A stretch of 64,000 nt of DNA, taken from the NCBI GenBank assembly GCA_041395385.1, contig JAWLAN010000007.1:62001-126000 (forward strand), written 5' to 3'. Position 1 is the first letter of the stretch. Each line of letters begins with the position of its first letter. Below are positions 26,878 through 35,987 of this stretch, in pieces. The notes under the pieces were generated by a model. It did no database searches. It was not told where the DNA came from and was given only the letters and a program-made list of their open reading frames with translations. Source of the DNA: JAJVHZ01 sp041395385. Lineage in GTDB: Bacteria; Pseudomonadota; Gammaproteobacteria; JAJPIJ01. The translations under genes were made by a program, and so were the position numbers.

Positions 26878-28239
26878 TTACCAAGTAATGAACGCGCCGA
26901 CGCTGAAGGCATCCCAGCCGTCTTCGGTGGACGACGTGGTCGTCAGACCAGTCGTGCCGTCGATCGTGACGCTCTCGCTGTCCGCGCTCTCGTTGTTGTA
27001 CTCGGCGATGAGCTTCAGCCAGCTGTTAACGTCGTGGTACACACCGATGGACCACATCTCCAGCTCCACTTCCGCGAACGGATGGTTGGTATCCGCGCCG
27101 AGGGCGTTCACGACCCGGCTCTCGCCGTCCTGGTTCGCCTGGCCGTAACGGAAGCCGACCTTGGTGCCCTGTCCGAAGTTGTAGGTGCCCTGGACATACC
27201 ACTCATCCTGCTCCGCCTCTTCGCAGCTGACCGTCGTCGAGCCTGCCAACGTGCCGCAGGTGACATTGCCCGGCGCCGCGAAGGTGCCGACCGTGCCGAC
27301 CTTGTTGAGCGAAAGCGGGGTACCTTCCAGCACCTGATAGTAGCCGGTCAGGGCAAAGCCCATGTAGCCGATTTCGGCGCCACCGCCGAAACCCCAGACA
27401 TCGAAATCATCCAGGCCAGTGTTACCTTGGCCGACTTCCTGCCACATGCCATCGCCCCAGACCAACAGGCTGCCGTTTGTGAAGGTGGTCGCATACGACA
27501 GTTCGCCCTCGAAACGGGGGATCTCCGTCTCGAACGCCGACGGACCGCCCAGTACGCCGGGCTCGCTCGGGTCATAGACGCCAACTTCCGCCTTGAAGCC
27601 ATTGATGCTCGGCGTCGCGTAGGCGAAGCGGGCCTGAAAGTCCGGATACAGGTAGCCGTGGGCGATACCGCCGGCGGTCACCGAACCGAAATCGGCGCCA
27701 CCGCCAACATTGCCGACACCGAACAGCGTCATGTCGTGCAGGATTGCCTGGCGGCCGAAAATCGACAGTGTGCGGCCGAAGCTGACGGTACCGAAGCTGC
27801 CGTCTACCGAGGCGAGGACTTCACGAGTATCGATGTTGGCGCCAACGAGGCCGCCGCTCGTACCCACCGAGTTGCCGCCCTTGGCAGTCTGGATGGTCGG
27901 AGCGAAGCTGAAGCGCGCACGGCCGGTGAGCCCGTTGACGGTCGGGCTCTTGACGTTGAAGCTGAAGAACGCGGGGAGGAAGCCGGAGTGGACGCGGGAT
28001 GCATCCTCGCCGCTGACCGACGTCACGGTGGACGCGACGGTGGCGCCTGTTGCGGTGGTGGTCACCGTGGTGGTCGTGTCCGCGTTGTCGTCGTTGAAAT
28101 GGGTGTAGAAAGCGTTGACGTTGCCGTCGAAGCTGATTTCCCAACCGTTGTCACCACCCACAACGACGACGGCCCCGGCCGAGGACGCCATCGTTGCAGC
28201 GGCGATAGCGGCTGCAATTCTGCTCATACGAAATTTCAT
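26878..28239 (-). CDS. Outer membrane porin
   Basis: A protein of 453 residues with a signal peptide (IAAAIAAATMASSAGA) and alternating beta-strand pattern ending in the aromatic C-terminus AFSVGAFITW, needed for BAM insertion. Strand pairs such as SFGTVSFGRTLSIFGRQAI and GTYNFGQGTKVGFRYGQ are porin-like. A Thr-rich insert (TTTTVTTTATGATV) sits near the N-terminus. AGGAGG precedes the ATG and a strong terminator follows. It could admit small alcohols, metal chelates or anions; the sequence does not say which. Confidence 0.88.
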   Translation of the reverse strand: MKFRMSRIAAAIAAATMASSAGAVVVVGGDNGWEISFDGNVNAFYTHFNDDNADTTTTVTTTATGATVASTVTSVSGEDASRVHSGFLPAFFSFNVKSPTVNGLTGRARFSFAPTIQTAKGGNSVGTSGGLVGANIDTREVLASVDGSFGTVSFGRTLSIFGRQAILHDMTLFGVGNVGGGADFGSVTAGGIAHGYLYPDFQARFAYATPSINGFKAEVGVYDPSEPGVLGGPSAFETEIPRFEGELSYATTFTNGSLLVWGDGMWQEVGQGNTGLDDFDVWGFGGGAEIGYMGFALTGYYQVLEGTPLSLNKVGTVGTFAAPGNVTCGTLAGSTTVSCEEAEQDEWYVQGTYNFGQGTKVGFRYGQANQDGESRVVNALGADTNHPFAEVELEMWSIGVYHDVNSWLKLIAEYNNESADSESVTIDGTTGLTTTSSTEDGWDAFSVGAFITW

Positions 28240-28815
28240 TGTTGTTCCTCCTAACGGAAGTTAACCCAGTAACGTTAAAGCTTAAGCTTTAAGCGCTTCC
28301 CCCTAACCTGCCCTGCGGGCTTCCCCCGAGCCGCTAGAGGTTCATATGCGCGTCCCTTGTGAGGACATTCGCGAATTTAGTGCATCGGCCGGATGAAAGC
28401 AAGCTTTAGCGCAACATACTCCAGGCTGGAGCGGGCCTAAAGGTTGCGGCGATGCCACATATTTGGCCCAAGCCTGGCGCACGCCGAAGCGGGGCGGCAG
28501 GGGCTGCAGGCCTGCCTGGGCGTCGCTGAAACGAGTCTCCGACAGCCTCGGCAGCGCGCAGCCGGGGTCCGACCGGGGCGTAGAGACCGGTGCGAGCGCG
28601 CTTGGGACCGGCAGCAACGGGTCCGGACCAGGGCGATCGACCTGAACGGTCCGGGCCGTATGGCCTCTAAAGGGCATGCCGGGCGCCTTGCGAACCGCCG
28701 GGAAAATCTCCCGAACTGGCCCGGCCACCTTATATATACGCGTGGCGATCCATTAAAGTCCCTGCCTTTGCGGGCGGTGGTGACCATGACGGTGTCGGCG
28801 AGAGAGGAGGGCGCG
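28240..28815. promoter_or_regulatory. 576-base divergent region: porin promoter and start of the PQQ-associated operon
   Basis: A perfect 18-bp palindrome, TTAAAGCTTAAGCTTTAA, lies at 28275-28292, between the porin ribosome site and the rest of its leader. On the plus strand a TATATATACG element at 28731-28740 could be a -10 box for the substrate-binding protein gene. The intervening 28440-28700 is GC-rich, and no gene is supported there. Confidence 0.4.
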
Positions 28816-29640
28816 GTGAGGAAAAAGAATCCAATGGTAGGTACGCTGTTGTCGGTGTGGCTGACCGCGTGGACGGCCTGGCTCCCGGCCGTCCACGCCG
28901 CGGATGCCGAGGAGGTCGAGATCCTGTTCGTCGGCGACCAGGGCCGCTCCGCCTGGGAGGGCGCCTCCCAGGGGCTGATCGAGGCGAACATGCAGGGCAA
29001 GTTCCTGGGCAGGACCTTCAAGCTCACCCAGCTCCCGGGGGCCGGGGAGATCCTCAAGGAGTCGAATCCCGCCGCCGTGGTCGTGGCCGGCGATGCCGCG
29101 ACGCTGCGCCAGGTGGCTGAGGCGCTGCCCGGGGTGCCCGTGTTCAACGTCAGCCTCGACGATGACGAGATCCGCCAGCAGTGCGGCGGCAGCGTCCTGC
29201 ACGTGCTTCCGAGCCAGGCGATGAAGCGCGACGCGCTCTCGCAGTGGAAGACCAAGAACCCGGAATCCGACGCGCGCGCGCTCGCCTGGCACAGCAGCGC
29301 GAAGAAATACTCCGGGGCGCAGCTTAACGACCGCTTCACCCAGTCCTTCGGCAAGCCGATGGATGACGAGGCCTGGGCCGGGTGGGCGGCAGTGAAGATG
29401 CTCTCCGACACGGTGGTCCGCGCCCAGAGCGGCGATCCTGCCAGGCTCCTGGACTTCCTGCGCAACGACCTGCAGTTCGACGGGCAGAAGGGCGCCGACA
29501 TGAGCTACCGCAAGAATGGTCAGCTTCGGCAGCCGATCCTGATCGTCGAGGGCGAGAAGCTGGTCGGCGAGGCGCCGGTCGTCGGCGTCGCCCAGAGCAT
29601 CGAGGACCTGGACAGCCTCGGCAACGTCGAATGCCATTAG
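28816..29640 (+). CDS. Substrate-binding protein of the PQQ-dependent alcohol dehydrogenase ABC family
   Basis: An exported protein of 274 residues resembling the ABC-type binding proteins that accompany PQQ alcohol dehydrogenase gene sets (TIGR03863-like), including QFDGQKGADMSYRKNGQLRQPILIVEGEKLV and a terminal LDSLGNVECH. The GTG at 28816 is chosen because GAGGAGG lies 5 bases before it and a signal peptide follows directly. The ATPase and permease normally associated are absent here. It is followed after 48 bases by the beta-propeller gene. It may have lost transport and act as a binding or sensor protein. Confidence 0.75.
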   Translation: MRKKNPMVGTLLSVWLTAWTAWLPAVHAADAEEVEILFVGDQGRSAWEGASQGLIEANMQGKFLGRTFKLTQLPGAGEILKESNPAAVVVAGDAATLRQVAEALPGVPVFNVSLDDDEIRQQCGGSVLHVLPSQAMKRDALSQWKTKNPESDARALAWHSSAKKYSGAQLNDRFTQSFGKPMDDEAWAGWAAVKMLSDTVVRAQSGDPARLLDFLRNDLQFDGQKGADMSYRKNGQLRQPILIVEGEKLVGEAPVVGVAQSIEDLDSLGNVECH

Positions 29641-29688
29641 GCGTGGCGCCAATTTCGAACAAAAATCCCGTCAACGAGGAGTACAACA

Positions 29689-30819
29689 GTGATGAAGAGA
29701 CTCACCCTGGCAGTGCTGATGCTCGCCGCGCTCTCGGCGTGCTCCGAGAAGAAGCAACCGGAAACGGCGGTCACCGAGCCGGCCGAGACCCAGCAGGCTG
29801 CGCCCGCGGCGACGGAGGCCCCGGCATCGGCGGCAGAGGCAGCCTCGCCCGCTGCACCTGAATCTGCTGCGGCGGCAGAGGCGCCGGCGGCCGAGACCCA
29901 GCAGGCTGCGCCCGCGGCGGCAGGCGGACCCACCGGCCGCGTCTTCGTGACCAACGAGCGGGGGAATTCCGTGTCCGTCATCGACCCCGCGAACAACACG
30001 GTGATCGCCACCATCGACGTCGGCGCCCAGCCGCGCGGCATCGGCAAGTCGCCCGACGGCAGCGAGATCTACGTGGCGCTCGGCGAGGAGGGAAAGATCG
30101 CGGTCGTCGATCCGAAGGAGATGAAGCTGGTGCGCAAGTTCGACTCCGGGCCGGATCCGGAGGCCTTCGGCGTGCATCCGGACGGCAACATCTACATCTC
30201 GATGGAGGCCGATGCCAAGGCGGCGGTCTATAACCCGAAGACCGGCGAGCAGATCGCGCTCGTGGACGTCGGCCTGGAGCCGGAGGGCGTCGCCGTGTCG
30301 CCGGACGGCAGCAAGGTCATCGTTACCAGCGAGTCGACCAACATGCTGCACGTGATCTCCGTGCCCGACCACCAGCTGGTCGCCAATATCCTGGTCGGCT
30401 CGCGGCCGCGCGCGGCGACCTTCTCCAGGGACGGCAAGTGGGCCTACGCGTCGGCGGAGATCGGCGGCGAGGTCAAGCGCGTGAATATGACCACCCATGA
30501 GGTCGACAAGGTCACCTCGATCGGCGAGGACGAGGCCAAGCCGAAGGACGTGCTGCTGAGCAACGACGAGAAGACTCTGTACGTGGCCGGCGGGCGCGCG
30601 AACAAGATCTTCCTGTTCGATGCGGAGAGCATGGAGCTGAGGAGCAGCATCCCGGTCGGCAACCGTGTCTGGGGCCTGGCGCTCAGCAAGGACGGCAGCC
30701 GTCTGTACACCACCGACGGCGGCAGCGACCAGGTCTCCGTGATCGACACGGCCAAGAACGAGGTCGTGGCCACGATCGCGGTCGGCAAGGCTCCCTGGGG
30801 CGTGGTCGTCGACGACTGA
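29689..30819 (+). CDS. PQQ-catabolism-associated YVTN beta-propeller lipoprotein
   Basis: A protein of 376 residues. A lipoprotein signal (lipobox LSAC, followed by SEKK) leads into a 60-residue Ala/Glu/Pro/Thr tether with the repeat ETQQAAPA, then a seven-bladed YVTN-type propeller (VFVTNERGNSVSVIDPANNTVIATIDVGAQPRGIGKSPDG and later VISVPDHQLVANILVG are partly shown). Similar propellers (TIGR03866-like) accompany PQQ alcohol oxidation genes. GAGGAG stands before the start; an ATG at 29692 is an alternative. It probably binds a protein or metal-cofactor complex in the periplasm. Confidence 0.85.
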   Translation: MMKRLTLAVLMLAALSACSEKKQPETAVTEPAETQQAAPAATEAPASAAEAASPAAPESAAAAEAPAAETQQAAPAAAGGPTGRVFVTNERGNSVSVIDPANNTVIATIDVGAQPRGIGKSPDGSEIYVALGEEGKIAVVDPKEMKLVRKFDSGPDPEAFGVHPDGNIYISMEADAKAAVYNPKTGEQIALVDVGLEPEGVAVSPDGSKVIVTSESTNMLHVISVPDHQLVANILVGSRPRAATFSRDGKWAYASAEIGGEVKRVNMTTHEVDKVTSIGEDEAKPKDVLLSNDEKTLYVAGGRANKIFLFDAESMELRSSIPVGNRVWGLALSKDGSRLYTTDGGSDQVSVIDTAKNEVVATIAVGKAPWGVVVDD

Positions 30820-30880
30820 GCCCCCCGCGCGCTCCCGTTTGCAGTGGGGGCGTGGGCGGGCGGTGAACCGTCAGGAACAA

Positions 30881-30905
30881 AAGAGGGCGCCATCGGCGCC
30901 CTCTT
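30881..30905. terminator. Bidirectional terminator between the beta-propeller and TonB receptor 1
   Basis: AAGAGGGCGCC and GGCGCCCTCTT form a perfect 11-bp stem around an ATC loop. A T-run follows on the minus strand (TTTTGTTCC) and a weaker one on the plus strand. It serves two convergent genes. Confidence 0.85.
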
Positions 30906-30957
30906 CATTTGAGAAACAACTTCAATTCTTCCAGAGAACGGACTGGCGTTCAGGCTG

Positions 30958-33333
30958 TTACATCGAGATCTTGATGCCGAACCAGCCGCCGATCGGCGCC
31001 CCCGGGCCGAAGAATCGGTTGTCGGTGAAGTTGGGGAACACCTCGTTGGCCTCGCCCAGCAGGCCGAAGGTCTCGTAGTCGGTGTCGAAGAGATTCTCGA
31101 TGACCGCGAAGGCCGAGACGTGCTTGCCGAAGCGGTACTCGCCGCGGATGTTCACGATCGCGTAGGCGTCGGTGGTGTCGAGCAGGTTGGCCTCGTCGCC
31201 GCGCAGGTACTGCCCGGAGTTGAACACCAGGTCGCCGCCGAAGGAGAACGCCTGCGTGAACTGGTAATCCGCGCCGAGCTTCAGGCTGTGCTGCGGTATG
31301 CCGGGGATGCGGTCGCCTTCCTCCACCGGCAGCGTCCCGTCCGGACCCGCCAGCGGATGGTTCGGCGTGGTAGAGACGAACTCGTCCTCGAAGGTCGCGT
31401 GCACGAAGCTGTAGTTGGCGAACCACGACAGCCTGTTCCACAGACCGCTCAATCCCAGCTCCATGCCGGTGCGGCGGGTGTCGCCGACGTTGTCGAAGTA
31501 GCCCTGGTTGCCGGTCACGCCGCCGGTGGCGAGGAAGATGATGTCGTTGACGTTGGTGGTGTAGAAGCCGCCCAGGTTCCAGTTGATGTTGCCGAAGACC
31601 TGACCGCGCGCCCCGCCCTCGAAGCTCTTGGCGACCACCTGCTCGAGCGGCGGATCCGCGAGGAAGGCGTTGGGCAGCAGGCAGGGCGCGTCGGGGTCGG
31701 CGCAGGAGAGCTCCACCGGGGTCGGCGCGCGCGCCGACTCGCTGTAGCTGCCGTAGACGTTGACGGTCTGCATCGCCTGCCAGGTGATGCCCACCGCCGG
31801 GTTGAAGCGCGTGAAGACGTGATCGCCGCTCAGATCGTCCACGCCGTCGCCGTCCTCATCCAGCGGGTCGCCGACGTTGGTAGTCTGGATGCGGGTGTTG
31901 TTGTAGCGGCCCGCCAGGGTCAGCGCGATGTCCGGGGTGATGGAGAAGGTGTCGGTCAGGTACAGCGACCAGGTGCGGGTATTGGCGTTGAGCAGCGTGT
32001 CCTCGCCATCGACGATGATGCCGGTCCGGGTCGTGACCCGGTTGGCGTCGAGCTGGGCGGCTTCCACCAGCGAGCGGTACTCCACCAGTCCCTGGGTATA
32101 GGCAGCGCCGGCGATGAGCTGGTTCTCACGGCCGAAGACGTCGTTGAGGAAGGTTGTCTGCGCGCTGCCGCCGTAGCTGCGCTGGTCGCGCTCGCTCTGG
32201 TTGTTGATGGCGTCGAAATCCCCGTCGATGAGGTCGCCGGCCTCGTCGCGCACCAGCTCCTCGAGTTGATCGGGCGTCAGGGCGGCGATGGACTCGGTGC
32301 CGTCGCAGGCGAACGCGTCCTCCTCGGCGACCAGGAACTCGCCCTCGATGAATTCGCACTCCTCGTACGGCGTGCCGTCGCCGTTGAAGGAGTCGGCCCT
32401 GTTGTAGCGGTAGTAGGCGTTGCCCGAGAATTGCACCGTGTCGGTGAACCAGTGGGTGCCTTCCAGGTTCAGCATGCGCAGGTGGTTCTTGGTGATGTCC
32501 GGCGCGGTGAAGAAGGACTCGCGGTCGATCTCGAGCTGCTCGACGGGCAGCGGCCCGTTGCCGGTGAGGTCTGTGTTGGCGTGGAAGTACTGCAGGTCGA
32601 GCGTGCTCGCCGCCGTGCGCCAGCCCACGGTTCCGTAGATGTTGAATGCGTTGGAGGGCTGATCGTCGCGCCAGCCGTCCTCGACGAAATTGTGCAGGTT
32701 GAGAAAGTAGCCCAGCGTGCCGTTGTTGCCGCCGGACTCGATGTTGGCGACGATGCGTCCGAACGACCCGCCGTAGGCCTCGCCGGTGAGGCCCGGGTTG
32801 GTGAAACCGTTCTTGGTCTGGATCGACAGCGCGCCGCCCAGCGTGTTCAGGCCGAAGACCGGATTGGCGCCGCCGACGAGATTGATGCTGTTGATCATGG
32901 ACTCCGGCAGCAGGTCCCAGTTGACCGTGTCGCCGAAGACCTCGTTGACGCGCACGCCGTTGACGTAGACCGCCAGTCCCTGCGGCAGGCCGAGCAGCGG
33001 CGAGGCCGTGAAGCCGCGGTACTGCACGTCGGACTGCAGGACGTTGGTCTGCGCCGCATTCAGGTTGACGCTGCCGAGGTTGCGGTTCATGTAATCGCTG
33101 AGGTCGAGGCTGTGCTGCCGATCGAGGTCCTCGGCCGTGGCCGACTGCACGTTGACCGGGATCTTCTCCTTCGGCAGGCCCACGCCATGCGTCGGGGTCA
33201 CGCCGATGACGTCGATCTGCTCGAGTTCCTCCGTCTCTTGTGCGCGAGCGCCGGCCGAGAGGGCCGTGGCGAGCGCCATGGCGGCGGCGACCGCGGCGTA
33301 TCGAGGACGGCGGCTTTGGATGCTGCTGGACAT
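30958..33333 (-). CDS. TonB-dependent outer membrane receptor 1 (candidate metal or metallophore receptor)
   Basis: A protein of 791 residues: signal peptide to about residue 31, TonB-box region ELEQIDVIGVTP, plug domain (about 50-180, with VQYRGFTASPL and GLNTLGGALSIQTKNG), then a beta barrel ending APIGGWFGIKISM. It is clearly paralogous to the receptor at 36.3 kb. Two extracellular loops are strongly acidic: one around 318-372 with a Cys pair (Cys326, Cys343) and one at 492-504 reading DEDGDGVDDLSGD, an EF-hand-like pattern. It is divergent from xoxF with a 692-base control region, so lanthanide uptake is likely; iron or another metal is possible. Confidence 0.9.
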   Translation of the reverse strand: MSSSIQSRRPRYAAVAAAMALATALSAGARAQETEELEQIDVIGVTPTHGVGLPKEKIPVNVQSATAEDLDRQHSLDLSDYMNRNLGSVNLNAAQTNVLQSDVQYRGFTASPLLGLPQGLAVYVNGVRVNEVFGDTVNWDLLPESMINSINLVGGANPVFGLNTLGGALSIQTKNGFTNPGLTGEAYGGSFGRIVANIESGGNNGTLGYFLNLHNFVEDGWRDDQPSNAFNIYGTVGWRTAASTLDLQYFHANTDLTGNGPLPVEQLEIDRESFFTAPDITKNHLRMLNLEGTHWFTDTVQFSGNAYYRYNRADSFNGDGTPYEECEFIEGEFLVAEEDAFACDGTESIAALTPDQLEELVRDEAGDLIDGDFDAINNQSERDQRSYGGSAQTTFLNDVFGRENQLIAGAAYTQGLVEYRSLVEAAQLDANRVTTRTGIIVDGEDTLLNANTRTWSLYLTDTFSITPDIALTLAGRYNNTRIQTTNVGDPLDEDGDGVDDLSGDHVFTRFNPAVGITWQAMQTVNVYGSYSESARAPTPVELSCADPDAPCLLPNAFLADPPLEQVVAKSFEGGARGQVFGNINWNLGGFYTTNVNDIIFLATGGVTGNQGYFDNVGDTRRTGMELGLSGLWNRLSWFANYSFVHATFEDEFVSTTPNHPLAGPDGTLPVEEGDRIPGIPQHSLKLGADYQFTQAFSFGGDLVFNSGQYLRGDEANLLDTTDAYAIVNIRGEYRFGKHVSAFAVIENLFDTDYETFGLLGEANEVFPNFTDNRFFGPGAPIGGWFGIKISM

Positions 33334-34025
33334 TGATGTCTCCCCTTGTTTTTGTAATCCGATTCCTGCGGTCGCGACGTACCGATTGCGGGCCGATGGC
33401 GCTGTATTGTCTTGGCGGCCATATCGTAAAGGAAAAATTTGAAGTTACGGGCAGGAAGAATTCCCGACCTGCATGGGAAAGGGGTTGTCGCCCGGCATAC
33501 CCCGCCCGGCGTCGCACGCGGGTATCGGTGAGCTTCTCGATATCGCAACGCGGACCGGAATCGAACCTGGCCGGGATGAACCGGCATTCGAAGGGGAGAA
33601 TAACGCTCAACACGTACGGGAAAACGTCCCGCTTCGCACCGTGCATATTGAATAGGCTTCCCACCTGAACTTTCATATGGACTCGCGGCAATGATGGCAG
33701 GCAGATGATCGCAATTGCGCCGGGTCAGGGGCGGTGACGCAGAGCAGGAGTGGTAAGTGCGCGTGAGGTCATCGACCCGGGTTCCGATGCCGCTGCGCAT
33801 TTCAGTCCCTCCTCTCCGCAATCAATTACGGTGCGGCTTGTGCGCGAGAATCTGCCGACACGCGGCGCCGCGGTCGAATGATGATTGCGGCGCATTCATC
33901 CCGGGGTGTGAGGTCTTCCCTACGTGTAGCGCCTGATCTCCGGGCACGTCGGGTCTGCAATCGAGTAGCGAGGTCAATCCAGGTTAACTGTTAACCGAGT
34001 GCATCAATAATCAGAGGAGGAGGTC
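33334..34025. promoter_or_regulatory. 692-base divergent control region between TonB receptor 1 and xoxF
   Basis: No supported gene. Features seen: GGAA-GAA-TTCC at 33454-33464, similar to a site before receptor 2; the short perfect palindrome CTACGTGTAG at 33920-33929; GGTTAACTGTTAACC at 33982-33996, a perfect 15-base inverted repeat 30 bases before the xoxF ATG; and a strong ribosome site GAGGAGGAGGT at 34014-34024. No convincing -35/-10 pair was identified. Confidence 0.5.
33454..33464. promoter_or_regulatory. Possible operator GGAA-N3-TTCC upstream of TonB receptor 1
   Basis: An interrupted palindrome about 120-130 bases before the receptor ATG, in the longer match AGGAAGAATTCCC. Receptor 2 has AGGAAAAATTCCT at a similar distance. 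It could be a shared regulator site. Confidence 0.35.
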
Positions 34026-35911
34026 ATGCGAAAATTAAACAAGAAGTGGGTGTTCGCGGCCCTCTCGTTGGCGGTACCCAGCGTGGTATTCGCGAACGAC
34101 AGCGTCGAGAAGCTCATGAAGGACCCTAGCTACTGGGCATTTCCGGGGCTGAACTACTGGAACTGGCGTTACTCCGGGCTGGACCAGATCAACACCACCA
34201 ATGTCGACAAGGTGCAGGTCGCATGGACCTTCTCGACGGGCCGTCTGCAGGGTCACGAGGGCGGCCCGCTGGTGCTGCCGCCTGAGGCCACCGGCCGCGG
34301 CAACAACACCCTGTACATCCACTCCGCGTTCCCGAACGACGTGTTCGCCATTGACCTCGACACCCTCGAGATCGTGTGGGAATACAACCCGGTTCAGGAG
34401 GAGAGCGTGCAGGGCGTGCTGTGCTGCGACAACGTCAACCGTGGCCTCGGCTACGGCGACGGGATGATCTTCCTGCAGCAGAACGACACCACGCTGGTGG
34501 CGTTGAAGGCGGGCACGGGCGAGAAGGTGTGGGAAATCAAGAACGGCGATCCGAAGCTGGGTCAGACCAACACCAACGCCCCGCACGTGATGAAGGACAA
34601 GGTGATCACCGGCATGTCGGGCGCGGAGTTCGGCGTCCGTTGCTGGATCAACGCCTACAACATCAAGGACGGCTCGCTGGCCTGGCGCGCCTACTCGATG
34701 GGTCCGGACAGCGACATCCTGTTCGACGACAAGACCACCTCGATGCTGAAGCCGGTCGGTGCCGACTCCTCGCTGAAGACCTGGAAGGGTGACCAGTGGA
34801 AGATCGGCGGCGGCTCGACCTGGGGCTGGTGGCCGTACGACAAGGAAGAGAACCTGATGTACTACGGCTCGGGCAACCCCTCGACCTGGAACCCGGTGGT
34901 TCGGCCGGGCGACAACAAGTGGTCGATGACCATCTTCGCGCGTGACGTCGACACCGGCATGGCCCGCTGGGCCTACCAGATGACCCCGCACGATGAGTGG
35001 GACTACGACGGCGTCAACGAGATGATCCTCGTTGACATGAAGGTCAAGGGCAAGGACCGCAAGGCCCTGGTGCACTTCGACCGCAACGGCTTCGGCTACA
35101 CGATGGACCGTGTGACCGGCGAGCTGCTGGTGGCGGAGAAGTATGACCCGGCGGTGAACTGGCCACGCACGTCGACATGAAGACCGGCCGTCCGCTGGTC
35201 GTCGAGTCGAAGTCGACCCACTCCCAGGGTGAGGACGTCGTCGCCAAGGACATCTGCCCGGCGGCGTTGGGTACCAAGGACCAGCAGCCGGCGGCCTACA
35301 GCCCGCTGACGGGTCTGTTCTATGTGCCGACCAATCACGTTTGCATGACGTATGAGCCTGTCTCCAGCCCGCTGTACGAGGCCGGCAAGCCGTACGTGTT
35401 TGCGAACCTGACGATGTTCCCGGCCGGCAAGGTGTGCGCCAAGCCGGGTCCGGCCAACGGCACGCCCGTCACCGCCAACGAGTGCGCCAACAACGACACG
35501 ATGGACAACATGGGCAACTTCATCGCGTGGGACGCCGACGCAGGCAAGATTGTCTGGACGATCCCGGAGCGGTGGTCCGTGTGGTCGGGCGTTCTGACGA
35601 CCGCCGGAGGCATCGCGTTCTACGGCACGCTGGAGGGCTGGGAGAAGGCGGTTGACCAGAAGAGCGGCAAGCTGCTTTGGAAGCACAAGGCGCCCTCCGG
35701 CATCATCGGCAATACCCATACCTGGCTGCACGGCGGCAAGCAGTACCTCGGCGTGCTCTCCGGTATCGGTGGCTGGGCCGGTGCGGTGGTGGCATTCCGC
35801 AAGGAGCAAAGCGCTCCTGACGAGTGGGCGCTCGGTGCGGCCGGCGGCTATCGCGGTCTGAAGAGCGTCTCGAAGAACGGTGGCGTGCTGATGGTCTACG
35901 CGCTGCCGTAG
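34026..35911 (+). pseudogene. xoxF: XoxF-type lanthanide-dependent methanol dehydrogenase, interrupted by a 1-base frameshift
   Basis: A periplasmic PQQ enzyme oxidising methanol (and often formaldehyde). The first part (34026-35180) has a signal peptide, Trp-rich propeller repeats, the Cys133-Cys134 pair, Glu201, Asn284 and the XoxF signature PHDEWDYDGVNEM with Asp326 and the lanthanide-binding Asp328. The frame then stops, and the family sequence continues in another frame from DMKTGRP (35177) to 35911. The switch is at AACTGGCCACGCACG (about 35157-35171): one more G after TGG restores NWATHVDMKTGR. With the repair the length is about 628 residues, normal for XoxF. A sequencing error is the likely cause; otherwise the gene is broken. 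Confidence 0.9.
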
Positions 35912-35955
35912 CGAGATTGCCGTACTGCTCTGAGTTGTAGTCAAAGCAAGCGTGA

Positions 35956-35987
35956 GCCCGGTTGCCGGCAACGGCCGCCGGGCCTTT
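35956..35987 (+). terminator. Probable terminator after xoxF
   Basis: GCCCGG pairs with CCGGGC around an internally self-complementary GC-rich loop, followed by CTTTATT. It lies 45 bases past the stop. Confidence 0.6.
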
